Assembly (NCBI GenBank): GCA_024364735.1
Contig: JAGFNQ010007730.1
Coordinates: 124,001 to 188,000 of the forward strand
DNA length: 64,000 nt
Direction: 5' to 3'
Source: Boesenbergia rotunda
Lineage: Eukaryota > Streptophyta > Magnoliopsida > Zingiberales > Zingiberaceae
Shown here: one piece after another, positions 1-10,274 of the stretch
How the letters are laid out: every line of letters starts with the position of its first letter
Position numbering within the stretch: position 1 is the first letter of the stretch
Program-made: the position numbers and the translations under genes
Notes under the pieces: model-generated
What the model was told of the DNA's origin: nothing
Seen by the model: only the letters and a program-made list of their open reading frames with translations
Databases searched by the model: none

Positions 1-800
1 AGTATTTTCTAGGTCATCCCAGGCCAAGGGGTTCCGGTGAGCGCACCCGTGATTTTCTCACATTTCCTGCTCTTCGTCTTTCTTCCATTGAGTATGTTTT
101 GTTTAAGATCATCACAAATTGTCTCCTTCTGACTACTTCCAAACACCTAGATGAGATTCACCCGTTCCACTGCTTGATGCTCTACGGGATGCATCAGCAG
201 TTAGACTTTGACCCAGTGGCTTCAGTCTATTTCTCCATCATTGTCCACAGTCAGATGTACGACCAGACGGTCTACATGCCTTTTGGCCACATCATTACTG
301 CTTGGCTCCAGTCTATAGGTATTGATGTTTCACAGGGCCGCATTGTGCCCATGGTTCGCTAGGACGACCGTCTGGATCGTCGCATGCTCGCTCAGTCCAG
401 CATTGTTGTCGGGTCGCAGGGGCTATGATGGAAGAATCGACGACATGTGGGGGAGTTATAAGGAGCAGTCCCTGATCAGGAGCCATCCACTGGTGCTGAG
501 GATTATGATGAGTGGGCTCCTGATCTACGCTGGCAGGTTGCGGAGTTAGAGCAGTTGATGCAGCGTGAGCTACATATTTCCGAGCTCTGGCACCAGGAGG
601 TCAGCTCGGAGTTTCAGTCTTTCGATCGTCGGCTCGACGCTCTCACATCCGATGTCTCTGAGATCAGCTCACTACAGGACACATGGTATGAGGAGTGGTA
701 TCATCATACGTTTCTTGGTGGTGCGTCCCCTAGCAGCCCTCCGCCAGGAGGTGTTATATATATTGCTGATTCTTCAGACGATGACCAAGCGGAGGATTGA
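1..800 (+). pseudogene. Decayed 3' ORF of a copia-type retroelement (same family as the ORF at 26,318-27,569)
   Basis: The reading frame enters from outside the window and is broken by stops near 361 and 425. Residues encoded at about 150-355 match, with the same order of conserved positions, the protein encoded at 26,318-27,569: a PFH..LLYG...QLD motif, then a CHII/GHIIT..L motif, then ITLG/VSQG. The last part (about 500-800) encodes a Glu/Leu-rich segment likely to form a coiled coil, followed by an acidic tail ending at the TGA at 798-800. I infer a family similar to the domain catalogued as putative plant transposon protein (Transposase_32); no catalytic residues are recognisable. It lies just upstream of polypurine tracts and a 3' LTR, the position of extra ORFs in Sirevirus-like elements. 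It is not functional as it stands. Confidence 0.6.
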
Positions 801-1326
801 TGGCATTGACTGTTGTGATGACTGTCGTATTTGATTGTGCTCAGTTTCTTTTGAGGTGTCTTGACTTTGATGCGAAATGATGCATCTGATATTTTTCATG
901 TATGTTATATTTGCCTTATCATGTTTAGGATGTTGGCTTATATGTGTTCACATGATTACTATCTGTCTATATGCCTCATTCTATATTGCTATGTTAATGC
1001 TTTTGTTGCCATGCTCATATGATACATATGCTTGTTTTGCCATGCCCTATTTTTGCCATATGTGTTCATATGTGTTTAAAAAAAATTAAATCATATCTTT
1101 GTTGTTTTGGGATACCCCTAGGGTTGAGGGGGAGTATGGTTAAACTTAACAGCCCTTCTAGACCATTTTCGGTGTTCGACAAAGGGGGAGAGTGTGGTTG
1201 GTTAAGTTTAGGACGATTATGTTGTAGGGGGAGGATCCTGATTCTCCTATGATTCTGAATTTGAGAAAATTGATTGAGAATCCCTAAACTTAAAATCGGG
1301 TAGTCAAACAACAAAAAAGGGGAGAT
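801..1326 (+). other. Retroelement 3' untranslated region with several polypurine tracts
   Basis: There is no coding sequence. At least four G-rich purine runs (near 1,128, 1,184, 1,227 and 1,318) contain GGGGGAG or GGGGAG, and the last one directly abuts the LTR start at 1,327. Such repeated polypurine tracts are a known hallmark of Sirevirus-type copia elements; here they prime or once primed plus-strand synthesis. Confidence 0.65.
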
Positions 1327-1439
1327 TGTTGATGCAGTCTGACCCTGATTGTTGTTTTGGTGTTGACACTGATTTTAGTTTAGGTTGATGATTATGATGA
1401 TTATGATTAAGTCCTGATCGGGGATTAGGCATGGTATGG

Positions 1440-1800
1440 GAAATCCTAGCTTGGAGGGCTAGGTGTTGAAAAGTCCTAATTCGGAAGGGTTGGGTGAAAA
1501 TTCCTAGCTTGGAGGGCTAGGTGAAAAGTCCTATCTGGGAGGGTTAGGTGAAAAGTCCCAACTTGGAGAGTTAGGTGAAAAAGTCCTGGCTTGGAGGGTC
1601 AGGTCCTAGCTTGGAGGGCTAGGTCTGGAAAAGTCCTAATTCAGAAGAGTTGGGTGAAAAGTCCTAGCTTGGAGGGCTAGGTGAAAAGTCCTAACTTGGA
1701 GGGTTAGGTGAAAATTCTCAACTTGGAGGGTTAGGTGAAAAATCCTTAGCTTGGAGGGCTAAGGTGGATGAAATCCTAGCTTGGAGGGCTAGGTTTAAGT
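1440..1800 (+). repeat. CCTAGC...GCTAGG hairpin array in LTR U3
   Basis: About ten to twelve copies of a roughly 27-bp unit of the form AAAGTCCTAGCTTGGAGGG followed by CTAGGTG. Each unit holds an inverted repeat, CCTAGC against GGCTAGG, so each can form a small hairpin. Variants replace CTAGC by CTAAC or CTAAT, often with a matching change in the other arm (for example CTAACTTGGAGGGTTAG), so pairing is kept. Confidence 0.75.
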
Positions 1801-1804
1801 CCCT

Positions 1805-2356
1805 GGATTGGTCTGGTGACCGATCAGGGAAGTTGGCACGTTGCTCCTTCGTGGATCGGTCTGGTGACCGATCCAGCGATGACTGATCGGTCTGGTGACC
1901 GATCAGGGAGTGCACAGTGAGGTTGAGAACCTACTGTGTGGCTCCTGATCGGTCTGGTGACCGATCAGGCAGCAGGCTGTTGCCTCATTACTTGGCTCCT
2001 GATTGGTCCGGTGACCGATCAGGGAGCAGGCAGCTTCCTCACTGCCTTGCTTCTGATCGGTCTGGTGACCGATCAGGGAGCGAACAGTGAGTTGAGTTCC
2101 CCCACTGATCAGCTCCTGAACGGTCTGGTGACCGATCCACGACTTAGGATTTGATTTCCGCAGTTACTGTTCACTCAGACGTGGACCGATCAGGCATGAG
2201 CCTGATCGGACAGGGAGCAACCTGATCGGTCACCACCTGATCGGTCTGGTGACCGATCAGGCTTGTGTCGCCACGAGAGATGGGAGTCCCAGCTAAGCGG
2301 TGGATCGGTCTGGTGACCGACCCACAAGCCCTGGATCGGTCCGGTGACCGATCACT
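1805..2356 (+). repeat. GATCGGTC/GACCGATC palindrome array in LTR
   Basis: More than ten copies of the interrupted palindrome GATCGGTCTGGTGACCGATC (8-bp arms, 4-base TGGT loop), spaced irregularly by about 15-45 bases of unrelated sequence. Some copies keep only one arm. The same motif recurs in the sister LTR at 14,240-14,740. The spacing is too irregular for a simple satellite. Confidence 0.85.
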
Positions 2357-3388
2357 TTAATTCAAAATGCACTGTCAGACACTCTGATTGCGTCTGAACG
2401 TATCCGATTCTCTGTGCTTAATCTCTGATGCTTGATTTTCTATCTGATATACTGCTTTAATGGTCTGATTAAGCTGCAGGTGACAGGGGAGGATTCAAAC
2501 ACTCAAGGAGAGTCAATGGAGGTCTTTCCTTGGAGCAGGTTTGTCCGTTTTCCATCTCAGGTTGCAACGGCTGAAGCTGCAGACTGGAGTTGTTGTCTGG
2601 AGCTTGGCTGAGGGAAGCTCAGGGAGTCCAGGGAGAGCTCAGTGGTAGCTGGCGTTGGCAGGTAAGCAGCTGGAGGCTGTTGTGAGATGGTGTCATCTAT
2701 GCTCAGTGGAGAAACAAAATGGCGTAGATGAGAAGAGCAGAGGAGAGTTCGCTGAATCGTCTTCTGGCTTGAGTTCTTGCTGCGCATTTGAGTTCTCCAC
2801 ACTTTTCTTGTGCGTTCAGAAATTCCATCATCTTGAGCAAGCAACTAAAATCAGTGAAGCAACCGTCCATTGCTTGAGCACTTGGAGGAAGGAACAAGAG
2901 GCTTTGAGTCCAACAGCGAGAAGACACGGAGAAAGGTTTCTTGCGTGAGATCGTCGCTGGGTGGAGCTTGGAAGAAGCTTGCTGTGTTCTTGTCTTTGCT
3001 AAGTGCTAAGTAAGATCTTTCTTGCGTTTCATTGTGCTTAAAACTATATCATTGATTGAAACGCTGTGGAGAGGTTACTCCACCGAGAAGGAGGTTGCTT
3101 TCTATCCGGTGTTCACCGGGGCTTAATCTGCCGACGATCAAGGGATCACCCACCTTACGGGCACGCCAAGGAGTAGGGGCAAGTTATCCCCGAACCTTGT
3201 AAACCCTCCTTGTTAGCAATCTTGCTAGTTGTGTTAGTTTGATTTTGTTTTCTGTTTTTCTGCATACTCTGTTTTTGCTACTTCCGCTGTGCTACTAACA
3301 AATCTAAGTGCAGAAATTCGCTAAGTGTTAAAGTTCAAGTGATTGGCTATATTCACCCCCCCCCTCTCTAGCCATCCGAATTCCAACA

Positions 3389-4030
3389 ATAGGGAGTTTT
3401 ATTGTGTCGTTTGTTAACTAGGACCCTATTTTGGATATAGGAAGCCGTACTAATTGCTTCTGCCCAAAATTGGTTAGCTAGATTGAATTCATTGAGCATA
3501 GTCCTAGCGGCTTCCTGTAGTGTTCTATTTTTCCGTTCTATTATCCCATTTTGTTAGGGGGTTCTAGGACACGAAAATTCGTGTATATACCCGTTCACTC
3601 CACAAAATTCCTCGAACCTTTGATTTTCAAATTCTCCCCCGTGATCACTCCTAAGTCTTTTGATTTTGGTATCATTTTGATTTTCAATTATCTTACAAAA
3701 ATCAATAAACAGGTTTAGGGTTTCATCCTTAGTCTTTAGGAACCTAACTCAAGTAAACCTAGAGTAATCATCTATAATTACTAAGCAGTACCGGTTTCCG
3801 CTTAGTGACTTAGCTCCATGTGAATTAAATAGGTCAAGATGCAGGAGCTCAAGTGTAGTTTGAGTTAGATCTAATTGAATTTATTTGTGATTAGACCTGG
3901 TTTGTTTATCTTGGTTGCATGATTCACATATTATGTTTTCATGGTTCTTAATTTTTGGTATTCCTTTAATTAAACCAAGTTGTGTGATTTTTGATATTAA
4001 TCTTAGATTAGTATGATCTAATCTCCTATG
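3389..4030 (-). pseudogene. Copia integrase fragment
   Basis: Minus-strand translation gives integrase core motifs: RSDHGGEF with the second catalytic Asp, followed by an FSCPRTP..NG.IERKNRTLQE stretch holding the catalytic Glu. A stop codon replaces the Gln before NG. The frame ends abruptly where the LTR at 1,327-3,388 inserted, within the segment encoding ...NRVLVNKRHN. There is no complete DDE domain here. It once cut LTR ends and joined them to target DNA. Confidence 0.75.
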
Positions 4031-4440
4031 TCAGAGGTTTGATTCTTCTACCTGAGTTAAGAAGTATTTAGGTTCTACGGGTAGGTTTATAGTGTAAACG
4101 TTATTTCTCCTAGTGCCCTTAAGCATGACTTCTGAGTCTTGCAAATTTCTAATTAGGCAGCCAGAGTTGGTAAATGTAACTACATAGCCAGTATCACATA
4201 ATTGACTTATACTAAGAAAATTAAACTTAAAGTTCTCAATCAAGAGTACCTTATTAATTACAAAATCATATTTGAGTTCAATGTTACCTGACCCAATGAC
4301 TTTGAGTGTATCATTGTTGTCAAATGCTACTGAGCCTAGGTTCTTGAACTTGAGTTTGGTGAATTTCAATTTGTCCCCAGTCATGTGTCTGGAGCACCCG
4401 CTATCCAACATCCATAGGTCCAAATCTTTATGTTCCTACA
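4031..4440 (-). pseudogene. Copia aspartic protease fragment
   Basis: The minus strand encodes WMLDSGCSRHMTGDK, the DSG active-site motif typical of plant copia proteases, followed about 60-90 residues later by the usual ILI...NFKFNLLSISQLCD-type stretch. The open frame from 4,423 to 4,031 is uninterrupted for 130 residues but lacks the domain's upstream lead. It would have cut Gag-Pol. It is separated from gag by a non-coding spacer of about 750 bases. Confidence 0.7.
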
Positions 4441-5188
4441 CATAAAGAGTTTGTTGATTTGGACCCAATTAGAAATAAGGATAGCTTAAATTGATTTTCA
4501 CAACCTAGTCTGTCTCACCCAATCTAGAGTTATCAATCACGTTAACCTTATGGGTCTTGTGAGACAGGTTTTAATAAAAGTAAGAAATTTATTTTGATAA
4601 ACCATGATTAATTTTTAAAAGTTAAATGAATTTTAAACCCAATTTATTATGTTTTAAATTTAAAAAAACATGGTTGAATCTACGATTAATTGAAATTTGT
4701 GTTAGATTCAAATTTGACAATAGTAAAGTGAATTTGGTTTTCAATAATCGGCTTCCAGGTCTTAGCGAGGCACTAGACATTCTTTGGTCGTAGCCTTATT
4801 GGATCATCAACCCTTTCCTTGACAAAGCCTTTTATTGAAAATTCATTTTCAAGTTACTCCTTGAAAGATTTTGGTCTAACTAGTTTGGGTCTTGGATCGA
4901 TAGCTTCAGCTAGTTTCGCCAACATGACTTCCCTAACGTACTATCATCTCACCTCCACCCAATACTAGGTTGTTTAAATTTCAGTTAATCGTTTTAGTCC
5001 TTAATCTAACCAGTCCTAGGTCTAAGCATGGTAAATTGCATAAAGTAAATAAACAAGCAAGCATGCAATTTTACAATAAGAAAAAGAATTTATTTAACTA
5101 TAAAAATGGTTTTTAAGTTGGCTCCCCCTGGACTAAAGCCACGGTAGTGATTAGGCAAGATATGAATCTTGTCCTTAGGGATCCAATA
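4441..5188 (-). other. Gag-pol spacer of the minus-strand copia element
   Basis: No open frame of note. The same spacer occurs on the plus strand at about 25,130-25,785 in the non-autonomous sibling, including the TAGTATTGGGTGGAGGTGAG segment. The homology stops about 75 bases before the protease DSG motif; beyond that point the sibling carries unrelated sequence. Confidence 0.6.
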
Positions 5189-6733
5189 CTAGTTTGGTCC
5201 AGCTTGGTTGCTCAGGCAAAGTTTGGGTACCCATGCCTGAACTTTGGGTCTAGATTGATTCAGTACAACATAGTATGACCTTTGTCTAGCCTTGGTTCGA
5301 TACCCTAACCCGGATCGATTTAGAACGGACTTTTGTTTTCCAAGGATCATGTCAAGACCCTTGGAACCCGAAGTAAATCGTTCTAAGGCTGCTCTAAGGT
5401 CCTTGACTTGAGTTTTCAAGAGGTGTTCTCTTTCTCAAGCTTTTCAACTTGAGTAGATGTTCCTTCTTGAACCTTCTCAGTCAAAGATCTAGAGTCAGCT
5501 CCCTCTTTCAGGAGTTTTACATCCTGTCGGAGGGACTCGACTCGAATTTTGGCTTTTGCCAAGTTACTAGATAGATAAGCAATTAATTCTGCTAATTCAA
5601 CTTTAGAGTAACCACTTACAGTGATTTTGCCGTCCTCCGAAATTGTGAGCTTTCCGTCGTCCGGCTCCGATTCTGATCCGGTGTCAATCTCTTCCGAAGC
5701 AGTCAAGGCGAGCACGTTCGATTGTGGGGCCTCTTCTTCATCTTCGGAGGAAGACTCGTCCCAAGTTGCTTGACGGGTCTTCTTCCTTCTTGTCTTCTTG
5801 GCTTCTTTTAGATTGGGGCACTCTGATTTGTAGTGCCCCTTCTTGTTGCACTCGTAGCAGGTTATGTTTGATTTGGTCTTAGATGATTCAGCTGGATCTT
5901 CCTTCTTTCGGCTGGCTTTTCTTTTGTTGGTCTGATGCTTCAGCTCCTTATAGTAGTCCCGGGCTAGCCGAACCAGCTTGGGTCGATCCCCTTCGCTGTC
6001 TTCTGAGTCTGAGTCTGAGTCAGACTCGGGTGCAGGTTGAGGCTTCTTCTTGATCACCTTTCCTGTTTTGCCTGCAACAAAAGTAATGTCTTTCTCGGCT
6101 AAGGTGCAGTTAGTCTGCTCATGTAATTCAAGTTCAGAAAATAACTCGTCTAATTTAATTTTGGAAAGGTGCCTTGAAATTTTGTAAGCATCTACCATAG
6201 ATGCTCACAAAGTATTTCTCAGGAAGGCGTTTAGGGTATACTTGATAAGGTCACGGTTTTCTACCTTGTGACCGATTGTATGTAGACCGTTCATCAACTC
6301 CTGGATTCTGGCGTGGAGCTGGGCTGCCGACTCACCTTCGTTCATTTTGATGGTGTACAACTTGTTCAGCAGTAGGTCCCGCTTGCTGATTCGGGTGTCG
6401 GAGGTTCTTTCGTGCAATTCGATCAACTTACTCCCGAGTTCCTTTGCACTGTTGAAGGGTCCCACCCGGTTCACTCTTCTTTTGTTAGTCCGCATTGGAG
6501 TGTCTAGGTCGCCTTTGCATCCGCCTCGATTTTCTTTTTCAACGAGACATCCCATTCTGTGTAAGGTTGTGCACTCCTTCAGCATTCTTCGGGATTTCCA
6601 AACCAGATTGGATTATGATCCACATGTCCACTTGAGTTTTCAGGTGGACCTCCATCCAACTCTTCTAGTAGGAGAAGTCTTCTCCACTGAAGAGTGGTGG
6701 TCTGGCTGTGCTGAAACCTTCTTGCATGACCAT
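5189..6733 (-). pseudogene. Gag (UBN2-type) with CCHC zinc knuckle, broken
   Basis: The likely start codon is at 6,733 on the minus strand (M-V-M-Q-E-G-F). The protein runs through a UBN2-type capsid region (K.IELHE..SDTR...AQLHARIQELMNGL), a Ser/Asp/Glu-rich linker, the CCHC zinc knuckle C-YE-C-NKKG-H-YKSE-C near 5,830-5,870, and a C-terminal coiled-coil-like region. It is broken by frameshifts in the first 200 codons and by a Trp-to-stop change just before MVDAYK at about 6,200. Gag forms the particle that packages retroelement RNA. It is highly similar to the gag at 23,549-25,127. Confidence 0.85.
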
Positions 6734-6946
6734 TAGGATTTCTGAAATGACAAAAATAGAAAAAAATCTTGTCCCAAGACTTGGTCTTGGATTAGTAGTG
6801 CGGGAATAACATAATTAAAAAGAAACGATCGAGTAGTGTTGCACCAACCTCGATGAACGAGAAAAATTCAAAAAAAATGAAATTGAAAATTTCGTAAAAT
6901 CCAAAAAAATTCTCAAATTGGTGGTTGCACAAAATTTGAGCCACCC

Positions 6947-6960
6947 GCTATGATAGCACT
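6947..6960 (-). promoter_or_regulatory. Mutated primer-binding site
   Basis: Immediately inside the LTR on the minus strand the sequence reads AGTGCTATCATAGCG. It differs at two positions from AGTGGTATCAGAGCG, which is present in the sibling at 23,320. It matches the 3' end of initiator tRNA-Met, the usual minus-strand primer of copia elements. Confidence 0.7.
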
Positions 6961-8176
6961 TGTTGGATCGAGAAAAACGATAGAGGGGGGTGAATATCAT
7001 TAAAATCTTTTTCGGATTAAGGAAAGAGAAAACGCGCAGCGGAAATAAAACAATCACACAGGAACACAAGTAGTTTTTACTTGGTTCGGAGTCGCGGCCA
7101 GCTCCTACTCCAAGGCCCACGGTCCTTGACCGTTTACTTTGGACAATACTATTATCGCGTAAAAAATAGGTTTACAAATTAAGTACAGAAATATTGCAGT
7201 AAATGAAACTAATTACACTTTTCGTTACCGACGTCCGATGTGGATCGTATTTCGGAGCAAAGGGACGTCGTCAGCGTTGGAATCTCAAAATCGGAGTTTG
7301 CCGGGGCGTAACGCTTGAAAGAAAAGCTTTGGAGTGTATGAAAACTGTGTTGTTGAAGCCTTGGGGTCGAGCCCCTTTTATAGTACTCCATCGGGCGCCT
7401 GATAGGTTGGGGGCGCCTGACACGTGCCCTTCGATCCAGGAATCCTTATCCGCGGGCTCAGTCAGCGCTTATCCTCCCCTCTTGGGTGCCTGAGCTGATG
7501 GGGGCGCCCGTGAGCTCACGGGCGCCTGATCCACCTTGGTTCAGTGGCTTCGCAGCTGATTTTTGGTTTTTGCCTTCACCCTTGGGCGCCCGTATCCTTA
7601 CGGGCGCCTAACTCCATTCGGGTGCCTAGGCCCAGTGAAGAATCTTCACTTGCAGACGATCAGCCCTTCGACCCTGCAACTAAGGTTACTCCCAAAAACA
7701 TGACAAGTAGTAATTACAGCCGTAGTTGTCTTGGATCTGACTTTGGGTCTCCGAAATGGAACTCTAGGTCGAACCGACGCCTACTGTTCCCTCGACGGGG
7801 AACGCGTCCTCACCTATTCCTCTCAGGAGAGTTTACCTTTTGCCAACCGGCTCCTCCGGTTGGACTTTTGCCTGATCCACCTGACCAGGTCTTCGTGCCC
7901 AACTTCCGGTCAGGTCTTCGGTGCCCAACCCCTTGCCAGGACTTCGTGCCCAGTCCTCGACCAGGACTTCTTTGCCCGACTTCCGGTCAGGTCTTCTTGC
8001 CCAGTCCTTGACAAGGGCTTCTTTGCCCAACCCTTTGCCAGGACTTCTTGCCTAGTGTACCTAGGGCTTCTTCCTGCACACTTAGTAAGCACATTAGAAC
8101 ACAATAACATCTTAACTCTTGAACCCTTTGTCATTATCAAAACCCAGGTTCGACTTAGGTGTTGCCTGCACCAACA
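6961..8176 (-). mobile_element. 5' LTR of the minus-strand copia element
   Basis: Plus-strand ends are TGTTGGATCGAG... and ...GCACCAACA, giving TG...CA ends in both orientations. It contains GGGCGCC-type inverted repeats at about 7,390-7,630, a CCAGGACTTC/GGTCAGGTCTTC repeat region at 7,860-8,050 and a poly-C run (GGGGGG on the plus strand at 6,985). It is the same family as the LTRs at 21,981 and 28,991, but diverged. Confidence 0.85.
7376..7382 (-). promoter_or_regulatory. TATA box of the minus-strand LTR
   Basis: The minus strand reads TACTATAAAAGGGGC, a canonical TATAAAA, lying just downstream of the GGGCGCC hairpin units, the same relative position as in the sibling LTRs. It probably marks the U3/R start of transcription. 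Confidence 0.55.
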
Positions 8177-8409
8177 GTGTCAAAGGCCAACCCCATTCTT
8201 CAAAGACGAGAATAGCCTTGAGTGCAATCATGACAGACAGAGCAAGTTAATGTTATTATCCTGAACTGGCCAAAAGAGTAATCGGGCTGGATGCAAAAAC
8301 GATAGAACAAGTTAATGTCTTTATCCTAGCCTAACAAAAGAGTAGTCAAATGATCAAAGAAACGGAGGAAGACTGACATAATTAAATATTATCAAAAATA
8401 AAATAAATT

Positions 8410-8481
8410 AGAGATGTGGGGTATCCATCCCCGTACCTCTTGCATGCTAAGCGAGCGCTCTATCATCTGAGCTACGTCCCC
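8410..8481 (-). pseudogene. tRNA-Ala(AGC)-like, copy 1, probably not functional
   Basis: 72 nt with anticodon AGC and the Ala identity pair G3:U70. It has mismatches in the acceptor (C6:A67), anticodon (C29:A41) and T stems (C49:A65), and a changed T-loop base, so it is probably a pseudogene. Confidence 0.6.
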
Positions 8482-8747
8482 TAAAAGTGATGCTCGACAT
8501 CGTTCTTCTTCGAGGTGTCAAAGGCCAGCCCCATTCTTCAAAGACGAAAATAGCCTTGAGTGTAATAATGACAGATAGAGCAAGTTAATGTCATTATCCT
8601 GAACTGACCAAAAGAGTAATCGGGTTGGATGCAAAAACGATAGAACAAGTTAATGTCTTTTTCCTAGCCTAACAAAAGAGTAGTCGAACGATAAAAGAAG
8701 CGGAGGAAGACTGACAGAATTAAAGATTGTCAAAAATAAAATAAAAT

Positions 8748-8819
8748 GGAGATGTGGGGTATGGATCCTCGTACATGTTGCAAACTAAGTGAGCGCTCTA
8801 CTATCTAAGATACATTCCC
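8748..8819 (-). pseudogene. tRNA-Ala-like copy 2, degraded
   Basis: Length 72 nt is kept, but the anticodon loop reads TTAGTTT instead of TTAGCAT, so the anticodon position is AGT, and the T arm is mutated. It is a decayed unit of the array. Confidence 0.65.
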
Positions 8820-9085
8820 TATAGGTGGTGCTCGACATCATTTTTCTTCGAGGTGTCAAAGGTCAACCCCATTCTTCAAAGACGAGAATAGCCTTGAGTG
8901 CAATCATGACAGACAGAGCAAGTTAATGTCATTATCCTGAACTGGCCAAAAGAGTAATCGGGCTGGATGCAAAAATGATAGAACAAGTTAATGTCTTTAT
9001 CCTAGCCTAACAAAAGAGTAGTCGAACGATCAAAGAAACGGAGGAAGACTGACAGAATTAAATATTATCAAAAATAAAATAAATT

Positions 9086-9157
9086 GGAGATGCGGGGTAT
9101 CGATCCCCGTACCTCTCGCATGCTAAGCGAGCACTCTACCATCTAAGCTACATCCCC
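9086..9157 (-). tRNA. tRNA-Ala(AGC), copy 3, structurally intact
   Basis: 72 nt. The acceptor stem GGGGATG/CATCTCC pairs fully and includes the G3:U70 alanine identity pair. The anticodon stem CTCGC/GCGAG encloses loop TTAGCAT with anticodon AGC. The T stem CGGGG/CCCCG is perfect around ATCGATA. The D stem GCTT/GAGT pairs with two G:U wobbles. No intron; the CCA end is not encoded, as normal for eukaryotes. A T-rich stretch follows on the minus strand. This is the only copy in the array that looks able to fold and be charged. Confidence 0.8.
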
Positions 9158-9423
9158 TACAAGTGATGCTCGACATCGTTCTTTTTCGAGGTGTTAAAGG
9201 CCAGCCTCATTCTTCAAAGACGAAAATAGCCTTGAGTGTGATAATGACAGACAGAGAAAGTTAATGTCATTATCCTGAACTGACCAAAAGAATAATCGGG
9301 TTGGATGCAAAAATGATAGAACAAGTTAATGTCTTTTTCCTAGCCTAACAAAAGAGTAGTTGAACGATAAAAGAAGCGGATGAAGACTGACAAAATTAAA
9401 TATTATCAAAAAAAAATTGAAAT

Positions 9424-9491
9424 GGAGATGTGAGACATCGATCTGCCTTCCTCTTCGCTAAAGGAGCATTCTACCATCTAGTCTACATACC
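9424..9491 (-). pseudogene. tRNA-Ala-like copy 4, degraded
   Basis: AGC is still visible in the anticodon region, but bases are missing in the anticodon arm and the T arm (GAGACATCGATCTGC on the plus strand) no longer pairs. Confidence 0.6.
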
Positions 9492-9707
9492 TTATAAGTA
9501 ATCTTTGACATTATTCTTTGAGGTGTTAAAGGCTAGCTCCATTCTTAAAGGCGAGAATAGCCTTAAATACGAAGACAAAGCAAGTTAATGTTATTATCTT
9601 CACCTACCCAAAAGAGTGCTGGCTGCATGACTAAAAGAGTAGTTGAACGATCAAAGATGTAGAAGAACACTAGCAGAATTAAATATTATCAAAAAAGAAA
9701 ATGAAAT

Positions 9708-9775
9708 GGAGATGCGGGGTATCAATCCCCGCACCTCCTGCTAACCGAGCGCACTACCATCTGAGGTACATCCTC
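9708..9775 (-). pseudogene. tRNA-Ala-like copy 5, deletion in anticodon arm
   Basis: Acceptor and T stems are nearly intact (GCGGGG/CCCCGC around ATTGATA), and AGC is present, but about four bases are missing from the anticodon arm (CTCGGTTAGCAGGAGG), so the cloverleaf cannot form normally. Confidence 0.65.
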
Positions 9776-9790
9776 TATAGGTGATCCTCG

Positions 9791-10035
9791 ACCCCCGAGC
9801 CTATGTTCCAGCGGAAGAGTGATTAGTTGTCATCCATGACATCCGTGGTTCGATCTCTAACTACGACATTTTTTTCAGGACTTTTTCATCCAAATCGGGC
9901 ACAACCCTTGGGACGCTGGGCTTCTGGACCGCCCGCTGCGAGCACTTCCTGATTTACCCTGGCAGCCGGTGGGAAACTTCCGTGAGACTGGAAGGTCTCC
10001 CGAATTGAAAAAACTTCATTAATCATTTTTTTTCA
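9791..10035 (+). mobile_element. SINE-like insertion in the tRNA array
   Basis: About 245 bp of sequence absent from the other units interrupts the spacer between tRNA copies 5 and 6. It contains a pol III B-box-like GGTTCGATCTC near 9,849, a G+C-rich body (GACGCTGGGCTTCTGG) and ends in a short T-run (TTTTTTTTCAA). This fits a tRNA-derived SINE. I could not find a clean TSD, so the borders are approximate. Confidence 0.5.
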
Positions 10036-10274
10036 ATCTTCTTTGAGTGTCAAAGGACAACCCCATTCTTCAAAGACGAGAATAGCCTTGAGTGCAATAA
10101 CGACAGACAGAGCAAGTTAATGTCATTACCCTGACTTGGCCAAAAGAGTAGGGTTGGATGCAAGAACGATAGAGCAAGTTAATATCTATCCTAGCCTAAC
10201 CAAAATAATAACGAACGATCAAAGAAGCGGAGGAAGACTGACGGAATTAAATATTATCAAAAACAAAATAAAAT

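Larger units (their letters stand above)
1327..3388 (+). mobile_element. 3' LTR of a copia-type (Sirevirus-like) element
   Basis: It begins TGTTGATGCAG right after a polypurine tract and ends ...ATTCCAACA after a poly-C run at about 3,355, so it has TG...CA ends. It is the same family as the solo LTR at 13,605-15,722. The sequence downstream (from 3,389) is the integrase of an element on the other strand, so this element inserted into that one. The presumptive TSD on the right is ATAGG; its partner lies outside the window. U3 contains two kinds of hairpin array, annotated separately. Confidence 0.85.
3389..8176 (-). mobile_element. Truncated copia-type element, minus strand, with 5' LTR, gag, protease and integrase
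   Basis: Read on the minus strand, the order is 5' LTR (8,176-6,961), mutated PBS, gag (6,733-5,189), spacer, protease (about 4,440-4,031) and integrase (4,030-3,389). Reverse transcriptase, RNase H and the 3' LTR are missing because another element has inserted at 3,388/3,389 and the left half lies outside the window. The order protease-integrase is copia (Ty1) order. Gag and LTR ends closely resemble the element at 21,981-30,355, making this an autonomous-type relative of it. The flank to the right (GTGTC...) is the spacer of the tRNA-Ala array, so the element inserted into that array. Confidence 0.85.

Noticed and set aside
1805..2356. CRISPR-like look of a palindromic repeat with variable spacers
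   Set aside because: Spacing is irregular, the repeats lie inside an LTR with TG...CA ends, the sister copy has the same array, and the DNA is plant nuclear. No cas genes are present.
7833..8264. Overlapping frames in the LTR at 6,961-8,176
   Set aside because: They arise from the GGTCAGGTCTTC repeat; they are interrupted or absent in the related LTRs.
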